From an uncultured Bacteroides sp. (GTDB taxonomy: Bacteria > Bacteroidota > Bacteroidia > Bacteroidales > UBA932): a stretch of 64,000 bases of DNA. Location: NCBI GenBank assembly GCA_900546925.1, contig UREV01000010.1, positions 1 to 64,000 of the forward strand, given 5' to 3'. Under the pieces are notes generated by a model. It ran no database searches, had not been told where the DNA came from, and saw only the letters and a list, made by a program, of their open reading frames with translations. Positions 35,393-43,814 of this stretch are shown piece after piece. The position numbers were made by a program, and so were the translations under genes. Numbering within the stretch: the first letter of the stretch is position 1; every line of letters starts with the position of its first letter.

Positions 35393-36934
35393 ATAATTCT
35401 TGAGCTTCTCGGTGATGTCGATGTCGTAGTAGCTGCCTACGAAATCGTGGAACTCCTTCTTCATCTCCTCGAGCACCTCTGGCTTCTTGGCTGCGATGTC
35501 ATGCTCTTGTCCGCGGTCATTGACCACATCGAACAGAACATAGTCAGGAACATTGCCCAGGTCCACCTTCTTGGTCTTTCTGTAAGCCGGTCCGTAGTAA
35601 GGAGGAATCATGATATAATCGCCCTTTCTCATTGCCAGACGGCTCTTTGCCTCTACGATGAGAGACTCTCTGCCCTTTCCCTTGCCGAGGAAAGCATCCA
35701 TATAGTTCTGGGAGTCGAGACTGTCAGGTGTCTCAGCACCGATCAATGATGCCAGTGACGCATAGCAGTCAAGCTGCGACACGAGTTCGTTGGACACCAT
35801 ATTGCGGGTATGTCCTTTCCAGTACACGAGCATTGGTACGTGGGCACCGCCGTCATAGAGGCTATATTTTCCGCCGCGGAGCTTTCCGTATGCGTCGTGG
35901 TCGTTCCTGTGCTCATAAGCCTGGTCCACATATCCGTCCTGAAGGACAGGACCATTGTCGGATGTGAAGATTACGAGAGTATTGTCCAGGATCCCTTTCT
36001 TCTTGAGGTAATTGATAACCTCGCCAACGCACCAGTCCGCCTCTACCACAGCATCCCCGCGAGGCCCGAGGTTCGTCGCACCTACAAATCTCTGGTTAGG
36101 AGTGCGCGGAACGTGCGGCTGATGGAGACCGTAATAGAGGAAGAAAGGCTTGCTCTCGTCTCTCGTGTCAATGTAGTTCTTCACTTTGTCCACGAAGTAG
36201 TCAGCCATATCCTCGTCTGTCCAGATTGCCTTCTTTCCGCCACGCATATAGCCGATGCGCGGTATTCCGTTGATAATGGCTTCGTTATGATGATGGTCCC
36301 ACATCATACGTATCATATCGAGATCCTTCTTTCCATCTGGCTCTCCAGGGAAGTTGTGTTCGTAGCTGACCTCGATAGGGTCGTCTGGATCTAGTCCGAG
36401 CACGTTTCCGTTCTCCACATAGACTGTAGGTACACGGTCATTAGTCGCTGCGATAAGGCAAGAGTAGTCGAATCCTATGTCATTTGCGCAAGGGCTGATA
36501 TGCTTGTTCCAGTCAAGGTTGCCGTCACCCATTCCGAGATGCCATTTCCCTATGGCACCGGTCTGGTATCCATTGGCTTGCATCATCTTAGGTATGGTCG
36601 GCATTGACGGAGAAATCAGCAGTGGTGCGTCTCCCGGAAGGATTCTTGCGTTTGCGTTTCGCCACGGGTACTCTCCGGTGAGGATTCCGTAGCGGCTCGG
36701 AGTCGATGTCGCTGATGTTGCGTAAGCGTTGTTGAAAAGTACGCCTTCCGAAGCGAGTGAGTCGATGTGTGGAGTAGGGATGGCTCCATATCCGTAGGCG
36801 CTCACGTCTCCTATTCCGAGGTCGTCGGCTATGATTAGCAATATGTTAGGCTTCTGAGGTTCCTGTTTTGCATTAGCGCAAGCTCCGGCGACGACAGGAA
36901 GCGCCGCAAGTCCGAAAATCGTTTTTCCTTTCAT
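35390..36934 (-). CDS. Ser-type arylsulfatase (lipoprotein)
   Basis: A 514-residue sulfatase with a lipoprotein-type signal (lipobox VAGAC, Cys19), so probably surface- or periplasm-facing. The active-site signature is S77-T78-P79-S80-R81 (Ser in place of Cys) followed by GILTG, meaning that the formylglycine must be made by an anaerobic maturase. Metal and sulfate ligands appear as ADDLG near residue 36 and a late FTSDNGP. The maturase gene lies divergently 172 bases away. The substrate (host mucin or glycosaminoglycan sulfate esters are likely in this phylum) cannot be read from sequence. Confidence 0.92.
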   Translation of the reverse strand: MKGKTIFGLAALPVVAGACANAKQEPQKPNILLIIADDLGIGDVSAYGYGAIPTPHIDSLASEGVLFNNAYATSATSTPSRYGILTGEYPWRNANARILPGDAPLLISPSMPTIPKMMQANGYQTGAIGKWHLGMGDGNLDWNKHISPCANDIGFDYSCLIAATNDRVPTVYVENGNVLGLDPDDPIEVSYEHNFPGEPDGKKDLDMIRMMWDHHHNEAIINGIPRIGYMRGGKKAIWTDEDMADYFVDKVKNYIDTRDESKPFFLYYGLHQPHVPRTPNQRFVGATNLGPRGDAVVEADWCVGEVINYLKKKGILDNTLVIFTSDNGPVLQDGYVDQAYEHRNDHDAYGKLRGGKYSLYDGGAHVPMLVYWKGHTRNMVSNELVSQLDCYASLASLIGAETPDSLDSQNYMDAFLGKGKGRESLIVEAKSRLAMRKGDYIMIPPYYGPAYRKTKKVDLGNVPDYVLFDVVNDRGQEHDIAAKKPEVLEEMKKEFHDFVGSYYDIDITEKLKNY

Positions 36935-37094
36935 TCGTAAGTTGTTTTACTTTCGCTACGAAGTTACGTTTTTTTTCAAAAAACAGGTTCTTATTTCACA
37001 ATTTCGTTAGCCCAATCAATTTAGCGTAATGCGCAAAGCGGGGAGAGACGGAAGCGTTTTGGGGATTGTGACGGCGATTATCCGTGAAAAGGGT

Positions 37095-37102
37095 TATCTT
37101 TG
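37095..37102 (+). promoter_or_regulatory. -7 promoter element of the sulfatase maturase gene
   Basis: TATCTTTG only 4 bases before the ATG at 37107. Transcription would start at or just past that codon, so the message may be leaderless. Confidence 0.5.
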
Positions 37103-37106
37103 CGGT

Positions 37107-38372
37107 ATGGAAGACTCATTCAAGAAAACGATAACGCTGGCGGATGCCGTCAAGATGACAGGACCCGCAGCCTTCAACATAATGCTCAAGCCCGCCGGTT
37201 CCCTGTGCAATCTGGATTGCCGCTACTGCTACTATCTGGACAAGGCATCGCTTTACGGCGGCAGAGAGCCGATAATGTCGGAAGAACTCCTCGAAAAAGT
37301 CATCAGCGACTACATCGGCTCGTGCGATGTGCCCGAGGTCACGTTCAACTGGCACGGCGGAGAGCCACTGCTGGCAGGCATTGACTTCTATCGGAAAGCC
37401 ATTGCGCTGGAGCGTAAATATGCCAATGGCAAGGTCGTTCATAACACGCTTCAGACCAACGGTACCCTCGTGACTCCTGAATGGGCGGACCTCTTCGCCT
37501 CCAACGGCTTCCTCGTCGGCATCTCCATTGACGGACCGCAATATGTCCACGACGCGTACCGAAGCAGCAAGACCGGCATCCCGTCATTCGACAAAGTGAT
37601 GCGTGGGCTGGTGACATTGATACGCGGAGGCGTGCAATTCAACACATTGACGGCGGTGTCCAAGGCTTCGGAGGGGCGGGGCGTCGAAATTTACCAGTTC
37701 CTCAAGTCGCTCGGGAGCCAGTTCATGCAGTTCCTACCCGTCGTCGAGAAAGTTCGGTACCAGGTCAATGCAAAAGGTCGCAGGGTGGACAATGCCCGCC
37801 CGTCGATCGTCGCCCCCGAATATGGAGGAGACGGCTTCGGCTCTTGGTCAGTGAGCGACATTGGCTACGGCAGATTCCTTTGCGATATATTCGATGTCTG
37901 GGTAAAGACGGATGTGGGGCGGTATTTCGTCGGGATGTTCGACGCCACATTGGCTTCATATTGCGGAGTGACTCCGGGAACGTGCTCATTCTGCGAGACT
38001 TGCGGCTCCAATGCAGTGGTCGAGCACAATGGAGATGTCTATGCGTGCGACCATTTCGTGTACCCGGAATATCTGCTGGGCAACGTATCCTCGTCGAGCC
38101 TCAGGACAATGATGCAGTCAGACAAGGCTGTGTCATTCGGCATCGCCAAGCGCAATTCTCTTCCGTCTCAATGTCGCCGCTGCGAATGGGTGTATCTCTG
38201 CAACGGCGAATGTCCTAAGCACCGTTTTTCCAAGACAAAGACGGGAGAGGAGGGGCTCAATTCCCTCTGCGCCGGGCTGCAGATGTTCTACAAGCATACT
38301 GAGCCGTATATGAAAAAAATGCGGGAACTGCTTCAGCAGCAGCACCCCGCATCAGATATAATGTCTATGTGA
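37107..38372 (+). CDS. Anaerobic sulfatase-maturating enzyme (radical SAM)
   Basis: A 421-residue radical SAM enzyme that oxidises the sulfatase active-site Ser or Cys to formylglycine. C34-C38-C41 (CNLDCRYC) binds the SAM cluster, GGEPLL follows, and the C-terminal SPASM-type region has two further Cys sets (CSFCETCGSN and CRRCEWVYLCNGECPKHRF) for auxiliary Fe-S clusters. It is divergent from the Ser-type sulfatase it presumably activates. I chose the ATG at 37107 because the family starts there; an in-frame ATG at 37029 adds 26 residues not expected in the family, but the very close promoter keeps the question open. It converges with aspartokinase, 5 bp apart. Confidence 0.92.
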   Translation: MEDSFKKTITLADAVKMTGPAAFNIMLKPAGSLCNLDCRYCYYLDKASLYGGREPIMSEELLEKVISDYIGSCDVPEVTFNWHGGEPLLAGIDFYRKAIALERKYANGKVVHNTLQTNGTLVTPEWADLFASNGFLVGISIDGPQYVHDAYRSSKTGIPSFDKVMRGLVTLIRGGVQFNTLTAVSKASEGRGVEIYQFLKSLGSQFMQFLPVVEKVRYQVNAKGRRVDNARPSIVAPEYGGDGFGSWSVSDIGYGRFLCDIFDVWVKTDVGRYFVGMFDATLASYCGVTPGTCSFCETCGSNAVVEHNGDVYACDHFVYPEYLLGNVSSSSLRTMMQSDKAVSFGIAKRNSLPSQCRRCEWVYLCNGECPKHRFSKTKTGEEGLNSLCAGLQMFYKHTEPYMKKMRELLQQQHPASDIMSM

Positions 38373-38377
38373 CGAGC

Positions 38378-39757
38378 TTATCTGAACAGGCTCTTGTGAA
38401 GCAGCGACACTACGGTGTCCATTGCCGAGCGGTCCACGATGAAGCTGATGTTCACGTACGAGGCTCCCTGGGAGATCATATATATCTTGTAGTCTCTCAG
38501 AGGGGCGAAAGTCTTCTCTAGAATGCCTGTGACATTGTCCAGATTCTTTCCGATGACGGAGACTTGTGCCTTGTCGCGGTCCACATAGACCTCGGCGAAT
38601 GACGACAGTTCCTCGATGACCTTGTCGATGTCCTGGGAAGCGTCCACCGTGACGGAGATGTTCGCCTCCGAAGTACTGATGAGGTCTACCGATACATTGT
38701 TCCTGCTGAAGATTTCAAACACGCTCATAAGGAAGCCGGCGGCATTGATCATTTTTGTGGAGAAGATATTGATTACCAGAATGTTCTCCTTGCTGGAAAC
38801 AGACTTCACGCCGTCGTCTATCTTGGAGTTCTGGAGAATTACCGTGCCCTTTCCGTCAGGGTTCATCGAGTTCAGGACATAGATCGGGATATTCTTCCTG
38901 ACCGCCGGCTCTATGGTCATCGGATGCAGCACCTTCGCCCCGAAATGAGCCATCTCGGCGGCCTCCTCGAACGAAATCCGCTCCAGGCTCCTTGTGCCCT
39001 CCACCTTTCTCGGATCAGCCGTCTTCACGCCGTCCACATCCGTCCATATCTCGATTCTGGTGGCTCCTACCGCCATTCCTATCAATGATGCCGTGTAGTC
39101 AGAGCCTCCTCTTCCCAGGACGGTAGGCTCTCCGTCTTCTGTCTCCGATACGAATCCTTGGGTGATGACAGCCTCGCAGTCAGCGTATTCTGCATTGACC
39201 TCAGCATTGACCTTCTCCGTGGTCAATTTCGTCCTCGGCTCGCCTTTCAGGAAGACATTGTCAGTGATTATCATCCTTCTGGAGTCCATCAGGTGCGTGC
39301 GAATTCCTCTGGCGTTCATCGCGAGACAGATGACGTTCGACGAGAGATATTCGCCGTTTCCGATGATTACAGCCTTGCTGCGGTCGGACAGCTCGCCCAG
39401 TTCGCATACCGCATCGACGAAATGCTCCAGACGGTCGCAGATGGTATTAATCCTGCCCTTCGCATCCTCCAGCATTGACGCGCAGTCCTGCTCAGAAGCG
39501 TTGCAACTGTCGGTGTTGATAAGTTCTTCCGCCAATGTCAGATGCCGTGTACGCAGCTGAGCCATAAGCTCATACGCTCCGCTCTTGTCGCGTTCCCGCG
39601 CCTTGTCCGAAATCTTGTAGAGCAAGTCTGTCACTTTGGACAATGCAGATACCACGACTATTGGACGTTCTGTCAGTTTCTTCCGAATGATTTCTATGGT
39701 GCGCGAAATCGCCGTGCTGTCAGCTACGGATGTTCCGCCGAATTTCATTACTATCAT
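38378..39757 (-). CDS. lysC: Aspartokinase (monofunctional)
   Basis: A 459-residue enzyme phosphorylating aspartate at the start of Lys, Thr and Met synthesis. The N-terminal kinase domain begins with MKFGGTSV and includes GRGGSDYTA; two ACT domains follow from about residue 315 (ILVINIFSTKM..., VSVIGKNLDNV...), the usual site of feedback inhibition. No homoserine dehydrogenase domain is attached. It is a single gene with its own promoter. Confidence 0.95.
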   Translation of the reverse strand: MIVMKFGGTSVADSTAISRTIEIIRKKLTERPIVVVSALSKVTDLLYKISDKARERDKSGAYELMAQLRTRHLTLAEELINTDSCNASEQDCASMLEDAKGRINTICDRLEHFVDAVCELGELSDRSKAVIIGNGEYLSSNVICLAMNARGIRTHLMDSRRMIITDNVFLKGEPRTKLTTEKVNAEVNAEYADCEAVITQGFVSETEDGEPTVLGRGGSDYTASLIGMAVGATRIEIWTDVDGVKTADPRKVEGTRSLERISFEEAAEMAHFGAKVLHPMTIEPAVRKNIPIYVLNSMNPDGKGTVILQNSKIDDGVKSVSSKENILVINIFSTKMINAAGFLMSVFEIFSRNNVSVDLISTSEANISVTVDASQDIDKVIEELSSFAEVYVDRDKAQVSVIGKNLDNVTGILEKTFAPLRDYKIYMISQGASYVNISFIVDRSAMDTVVSLLHKSLFR

Positions 39758-39790
39758 ATATGTCTATTTTGTTCTGTTTTTTCCAGTCTG

Positions 39791-39798
39791 CAAATATA
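39791..39798 (-). promoter_or_regulatory. -7 promoter element of the aspartokinase gene
   Basis: The minus strand reads TATATTTG, 33 bases before the ATG at 39757. Confidence 0.65.
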
Positions 39799-39861
39799 CA
39801 GAGAATATGTGGAAATATAATATGTGCGTCGGAATCTTGCCTCCGTCAGAGTCACGCGGAT

Positions 39862-39985
39862 TCAAAGGCTCCTCTCTATAGCCTCGCGTGTGCAGGCGAA
39901 GACAATGTGGGTGTGCGAGTCGCAGAATGTCGGCAGAACCATACCTCTTTCAGCGTCAATGACTTCATCTGCCTCATTTTCAGAT
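39862..39985 (-). pseudogene. Imidazolonepropionase (hutI) fragment
   Basis: The minus strand reads ENEADEVIDAERGMVLPTFC, then DSHTHIVFA, then a stop about 10 codons later. DEVIDA..MVLP.FCDSHTHIVFA is the metal-binding start of HutI-type amidohydrolases of histidine degradation. Only about 40 codons remain, with a stop just before them as well. No start or rest of the gene is present. Confidence 0.65.
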
Positions 39986-40052
39986 TATGCTACAGAACTG
40001 ACGTTATGTGTCGCATATCTTATGCGATGCCGAGTGACCGCTTGAGTGTCAT

Positions 40053-40354
40053 TCACACTGACTTCCAAGACGGCATTTTCTTCAGCGTTCTGCGGACAGG
40101 CTCCACGTGTCCGGTAAATTCAGCATCAGGCAGGGCATCCGCTGAAATCTTAACCTCTGAACCTAAAGCGATGTGCTGCACCTGTGTCTCTCTGTAATCT
40201 GCAATAATCCAGACGTTTGCGTCATCCACGATCTTAACCATAAGCTGACCCGGCTGAACCAACTGTCCGACGTGGATGTCCTTGCGTCCCACATAACCGT
40301 CACAAGGAGCGGTGATTACGGTATATGAAACAACCACTTTCTTCTCAAGTTCAC
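40053..40354 (-). pseudogene. HlyD/EmrA-type membrane-fusion protein fragment
   Basis: A minus-strand frame of about 100 codons matches the second lipoyl/beta-barrel part of periplasmic adaptor proteins: VITAPCDGYVGRKDIHVGQ, LVQPGQLMVKIVDD and VWIIADYRETQVQHI. In intact EmrA-like proteins this is the middle-to-late section; here a stop precedes it and the frame ends abruptly in unrelated sequence. It is adjacent to the hutI fragment, which is not a natural neighbour, so both look like rearrangement debris. Confidence 0.8.
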
Positions 40355-40808
40355 CCTAAAGTTGCCGCGGACAAGTACTTGTTTATGAAAAGCTTCCGCC
40401 GCCGTCCGGCCATGCGACGTTACAATTATATGCCAGACAACCTGGCAGGAGAATAAGTATAGCATAAACACTGTAATCTACTGGGTAATAATTCGATAAC
40501 GAGTATTTATCTTATTAATAGATCTGCCAGGTTGTATGTTTTTTCATAGGACCTGGCAGGTGCATTTTATTGCAATATCTTGACATTCAAATAGATATAT
40601 CTTATGTAACCCGCCAGGTTGTCCGAAATTTCCGCAACGCTGCATCTGAACACATCAATATCGTGAAGCGTTGAAAACCCCTTTGCAGAGGGAGCAAGAG
40701 TGTGGCATGAAGGTCTTGCCTGTAACAGTCGTGTTGTGACGTTTTTTGCCATCGAGTCTGCGGATATTAGGAACTATAGTCATTCTTGATGCCGCTTATG
40801 CAAAACAA
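40355..40808. repeat. Gene-free stretch with four ACAACCTGGCAGG-like repeats
   Basis: Four copies of a short motif: ACAACCTGGCAGG (40438-40450, plus), the same on minus (40524-40535), ACCTGGCAGG (40551-40560, plus), and ACAACCTGGCGG on minus (40611-40622). Copies two and three form a 9-bp inverted repeat CTGCCAGGT/ACCTGGCAG around an 18-base spacer. Small frames here (for example 40567-40752 minus) resemble nothing I know and are not called. The stretch lies between pseudogenes and the vor operon terminator. Confidence 0.6.
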
Positions 40809-40845
40809 GGCCCGTCTCCTGGAAAATGCCTGAAGGAGACGGGCC
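40809..40845 (-). terminator. Terminator of the buk-ilvE-vor operon
   Basis: A perfect 11-bp stem GGCCCGTCTCC (40809-40819) / GGAGACGGGCC (40835-40845), just past the last gene, with TTGTTTT on the minus-strand exit side. Confidence 0.88.
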
Positions 40846-40865
40846 CTTAATATATTACCAGTAAA

Positions 40866-41411
40866 TTACTTAACTTCCTGGATGATTTCCATACCCTTGC
40901 GGATAGCCTCCTCATTCTGTGGAATGAGGTTGTGGTGACGTGCAGGGAGAGTCTTGCGGAGAGCTGCAAGGACGCTGTCGATCTGGACGATCGGACGTAC
41001 TTTAAGAAGACCTCCAAGAACGATCATGTTGAAAGTCTTGATAAGGTTCATCTCAGCAGCAGTATCCATGGCGTCGATTCTGAAGACCTTGATATCCTTT
41101 CTTGTAGGAGGTTCAGAAATGCCGTAACCGTCATAGATGATGATTCCGCCTGGCTTTACCTTCGGCTCGAATTTCTCGAGTGAAGGCTGGTTCAGCACGA
41201 TGGCGATGTCAAAACTTGAAAGAATAGGGGAGGAAACAGGATCATCACTTACGATGACAGTAACGTTGGCTGTACCGCCACGCTGCTCCGGACCATAAGC
41301 CGGCATCCAAGTAACTTCCTTGTTCTCCATCAGACCGGCATAAGCCAGAATCTTACCCATCGAGAGGACACCCTGTCCTCCGAATCCTGCAATAATTATC
41401 TCATCTGTCAT
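40866..41411 (-). CDS. vorC: 2-oxoacid:ferredoxin oxidoreductase, gamma subunit (VorC-type)
   Basis: A 181-residue gamma subunit of the multi-subunit 2-oxoacid oxidoreductases. The N-terminal GFGGQGVLSMGK and the AYGPEQRGGTANV block are typical. It is the last gene of the operon, 12 bases after the beta subunit. The presence of ilvE in the operon suggests branched 2-oxoacids (2-ketoisovalerate type) rather than pyruvate as substrate; the exact acid is inference. Confidence 0.88.
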   Translation of the reverse strand: MTDEIIIAGFGGQGVLSMGKILAYAGLMENKEVTWMPAYGPEQRGGTANVTVIVSDDPVSSPILSSFDIAIVLNQPSLEKFEPKVKPGGIIIYDGYGISEPPTRKDIKVFRIDAMDTAAEMNLIKTFNMIVLGGLLKVRPIVQIDSVLAALRKTLPARHHNLIPQNEEAIRKGMEIIQEVK

Positions 41412-41423
41412 AGCCTTGTCGAT

Positions 41424-42197
41424 TTAAAGTTCAACACCTTTGTCCTTAAGGTCACCAAGCTGATAGAATGGGAACATGTTCTCCTCCATCCACTTGTTAG
41501 CCTTCTCAGGACTCATCTTCCAACCTGAGTTACAGGTCGATACGACCTCTACGAGGTTAGAGCCCTTGCCCTGCATAGAATATTCAAACGCTTTTCTGAT
41601 GGCTTTCTTGGTACGGTTGATGGAAGCCACATTGTGTACAGACTGACGTGTAACGTAGCATGTACCCTCGAGGTTTGCAGCGAGTTCGGTAATCTTCAGA
41701 GGATAACCGTGAAGCGATACCTCTCTACCATAAGGACAGGTAGCTGTCTTCATGCCCAGAAGGGTAGTAGGAGCCATCTGACCTCCGGTCATGCCGTAGA
41801 TAGCGTTGTTTATGAATATGATAGTGATGTTCTCACCTCTGTTGAGAGCATGGATAGTCTCTGCTGTACCGATGCAGGCGAGGTCACCATCACCCTGATA
41901 TGTGAACACGAGTCTGTCTGGCCAGAGGCGTTTTGTGGCACTGGCAAGTGCAGGAGCTCTTCCGTGAGCGGCCTCTTCCCAGTCAACATCAATATATTTG
42001 TAAGCGAACACCGCACAGCCTACAGGAGAAATCGCGATGGTCTTGTCTGTCATTCCCATCTCCTCGATTACCTCTGAGACTATTTTGTGCACAACTCCGT
42101 GGCTGCAACCGGGACAATAATGCATCGGAGTGTCATTCAATAAGGTAGGTTTCTTATAGACAACCTGTCCTTGCTCGATTATTTCTTCTCTTGTCAT
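41424..42197 (-). CDS. vorA: 2-oxoacid:ferredoxin oxidoreductase, beta (TPP) subunit
   Basis: A 257-residue thiamine-diphosphate subunit. CPGC at residues 28-31 provides Cys ligands, and a GDGDLACIGTAE...NNAIYGMTGGQ segment is the Mg-TPP binding motif (GDG...NN). Together with the alpha subunit it decarboxylates the 2-oxoacid and passes electrons to ferredoxin while forming the acyl-CoA. It is separated from the alpha gene by 12 bases. Confidence 0.9.
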   Translation of the reverse strand: MTREEIIEQGQVVYKKPTLLNDTPMHYCPGCSHGVVHKIVSEVIEEMGMTDKTIAISPVGCAVFAYKYIDVDWEEAAHGRAPALASATKRLWPDRLVFTYQGDGDLACIGTAETIHALNRGENITIIFINNAIYGMTGGQMAPTTLLGMKTATCPYGREVSLHGYPLKITELAANLEGTCYVTRQSVHNVASINRTKKAIRKAFEYSMQGKGSNLVEVVSTCNSGWKMSPEKANKWMEENMFPFYQLGDLKDKGVEL

Positions 42198-42209
42198 GGT
42201 CTTTAGAAA

Positions 42210-43289
42210 TTAGAAAAGACGTTTGATTGCATCCACAACCTCGTCAGGGTCAGGAATAATTCCACCCAGACGGCCGAAATGCTGAACCGGTACACGTCCG
42301 GCTACGGCGAGGCGGATATCCTCGACCATCTGTCCGGCATTGATTTCGAGTGAAAGGATGCCTTTCATCTTTTCGCCAAGTTTCTGGACTTCCTTGGTAG
42401 GGAATGGCCAGAGAGTAATAGGGCGGAGAAGTCCGACCTTGATGCCCTGTGAACGGGCGATCTCAATACTCTTCTTTGCGATACGTGCTGCGGAACCGAA
42501 TGCTACGATTGCATATTCTGCGTCGTCGAGCATGTATTCCTCGAAGCGGACCTCGCTTTCCTCGATTTTCTTGTATTTCTCCTGAATACGGAGGTTGATG
42601 ATTTCCATTTCCTCAGAACGGAGCTCAAGAGATGTGATAATATTAGGCTTTCTTCCGCCGAAACGTCCGGTAGTAGCCCAAGGACACTCTTTCCTGATTT
42701 CCTCTTCTGTGCGGCGAGGCTTGAAAGGAGGAAGAACGACTTTCTCCATCATCTGTCCGATAGCACCGTCTGCGAGAATCATCGCAGGGTTGCGGTAACG
42801 GAATGCAAGCTCGAATCCGAGGTCTACGAAATCTGCCATTTCCTGAACAGATGCAGGGGCGAGAACGATGAGATGATAGTCTCCGTGTCCACCACCTTTG
42901 CATGCCTGGAAATAGTCTGCCTGGCTAGGCTGGATAGTTCCGAGTCCAGGACCTCCACGCATAACATCTACGATGAGTGCAGGAAGTTCAGCGCCAGCCA
43001 TGTAGGACAAACCCTCCTGCATCAAGCTGATGCCAGGGCTGGAAGAAGAAGTCATAACTCTCTTGCCTGTGCAGGCTCCACCATAGACCATGTTGATCGA
43101 TGAAACCTCACTCTCAGCCTGAAGAACGACCATACCGGTGGTCTCCCATGGTTTCTCTACAGCCAGAGTCTCGAGAACTTCAGACTGCGGGGTAATAGGA
43201 TAGCCGAAGTAGCCGTCACAACCACAGCGGATCGCTGCGTGGGCAATGGCCTCATTGCCTTTCATCAAAGTGATTTCCTGATCTGCCAT
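42210..43289 (-). CDS. vorB: 2-oxoacid:ferredoxin oxidoreductase, alpha subunit (VorB-type)
   Basis: A 359-residue alpha subunit with the pyrimidine-binding domain: KGNEAIAHAAIRCGCDGYFGYPITPQSEV at the N-terminus, then VMTSSSSPGISLMQEGLSYMAGAELP, and a C-terminal transketolase-like domain (RPITLWPFP...GQMVEDIRLAVAG). This matches VorB (3-methyl-2-oxobutanoate dehydrogenase). The ferredoxin subunit gene lies 3 bases upstream. Confidence 0.9.
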   Translation of the reverse strand: MADQEITLMKGNEAIAHAAIRCGCDGYFGYPITPQSEVLETLAVEKPWETTGMVVLQAESEVSSINMVYGGACTGKRVMTSSSSPGISLMQEGLSYMAGAELPALIVDVMRGGPGLGTIQPSQADYFQACKGGGHGDYHLIVLAPASVQEMADFVDLGFELAFRYRNPAMILADGAIGQMMEKVVLPPFKPRRTEEEIRKECPWATTGRFGGRKPNIITSLELRSEEMEIINLRIQEKYKKIEESEVRFEEYMLDDAEYAIVAFGSAARIAKKSIEIARSQGIKVGLLRPITLWPFPTKEVQKLGEKMKGILSLEINAGQMVEDIRLAVAGRVPVQHFGRLGGIIPDPDEVVDAIKRLF

Positions 43290-43292
43290 AGC

Positions 43293-43523
43293 TTAGACTG
43301 TTTTAAGACGGTAAACGGTTATGCACCCGTCAGGACATACTGTAGCGCATGACGCACAGCCTGTACAGGTGTCAGCAAGAACCTCATGGGCGAAATTATA
43401 GCCCTTATGGTTCACTTCCTTGGTCGTAAGAGCAAGGACATTAAGAGGACAAGCGACAACGCAGAGATTACATCCTTTGCATCTCTCGGTATCTACTATG
43501 GTCGCTCCTTTCATTTTAGCCAT
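43293..43523 (-). CDS. 2x[4Fe-4S] ferredoxin, delta subunit of the 2-oxoacid oxidoreductase
   Basis: A 76-residue protein with two complete CxxCxxCxxxCP sets: C15, C18, C21, C25 and C53, C56, C59, C63. It carries electrons from the oxidoreductase core to external ferredoxin. Its position directly before vorB fits the order of 4-subunit VOR enzymes. Confidence 0.93.
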   Translation of the reverse strand: MAKMKGATIVDTERCKGCNLCVVACPLNVLALTTKEVNHKGYNFAHEVLADTCTGCASCATVCPDGCITVYRLKTV

Positions 43524-43535
43524 AATACCTTTTGT

Positions 43536-43811
43536 TTATTGATTGTACATATCCTTGTTGTAGAAATCCAGAATTTCGTTTGCAATCGCATACGCGTTAG
43601 CCGCCGGGCTTTCAGGGTTTATCGCCATGGCCTCCAGATAATTGTTGATAGCCAACTGCCAGTCGCCCTTTTTCCTATGGGCATTGCCCAGAAGATAATA
43701 AGCTCGGTCTGACGGTTCCGGAGCGGAGGTGATATATTCTTCAAGCAGACGGATTGCTTCGTCGATCCTGCCTTCTACAAGAATTTTTTCTATTGACTCT
43801 AATTCAATCAT
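43536..43811 (-). CDS. Small TPR protein
   Basis: A 91-residue, mostly helical protein with about two tetratricopeptide repeats (IDEAIRLLEEYIT, RAYYLLGNAHRKKGDWQLAINNYLEAMAINPESP). TPRs bind partner proteins. It sits between ilvE and the ferredoxin gene with 12-base and 3-base gaps, so it is cotranscribed and may help assemble the oxidoreductase; that role is inference. Confidence 0.8.
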   Translation of the reverse strand: MIELESIEKILVEGRIDEAIRLLEEYITSAPEPSDRAYYLLGNAHRKKGDWQLAINNYLEAMAINPESPAANAYAIANEILDFYNKDMYNQ

Positions 43812-43814
43812 CGT

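Noticed and set aside
40567..40752. A 61-codon minus-strand frame between the HlyD fragment and vorC
   Set aside because: No recognisable domain, it contains the short repeat motif, and it lies among debris; kept only as part of the repeat stretch.
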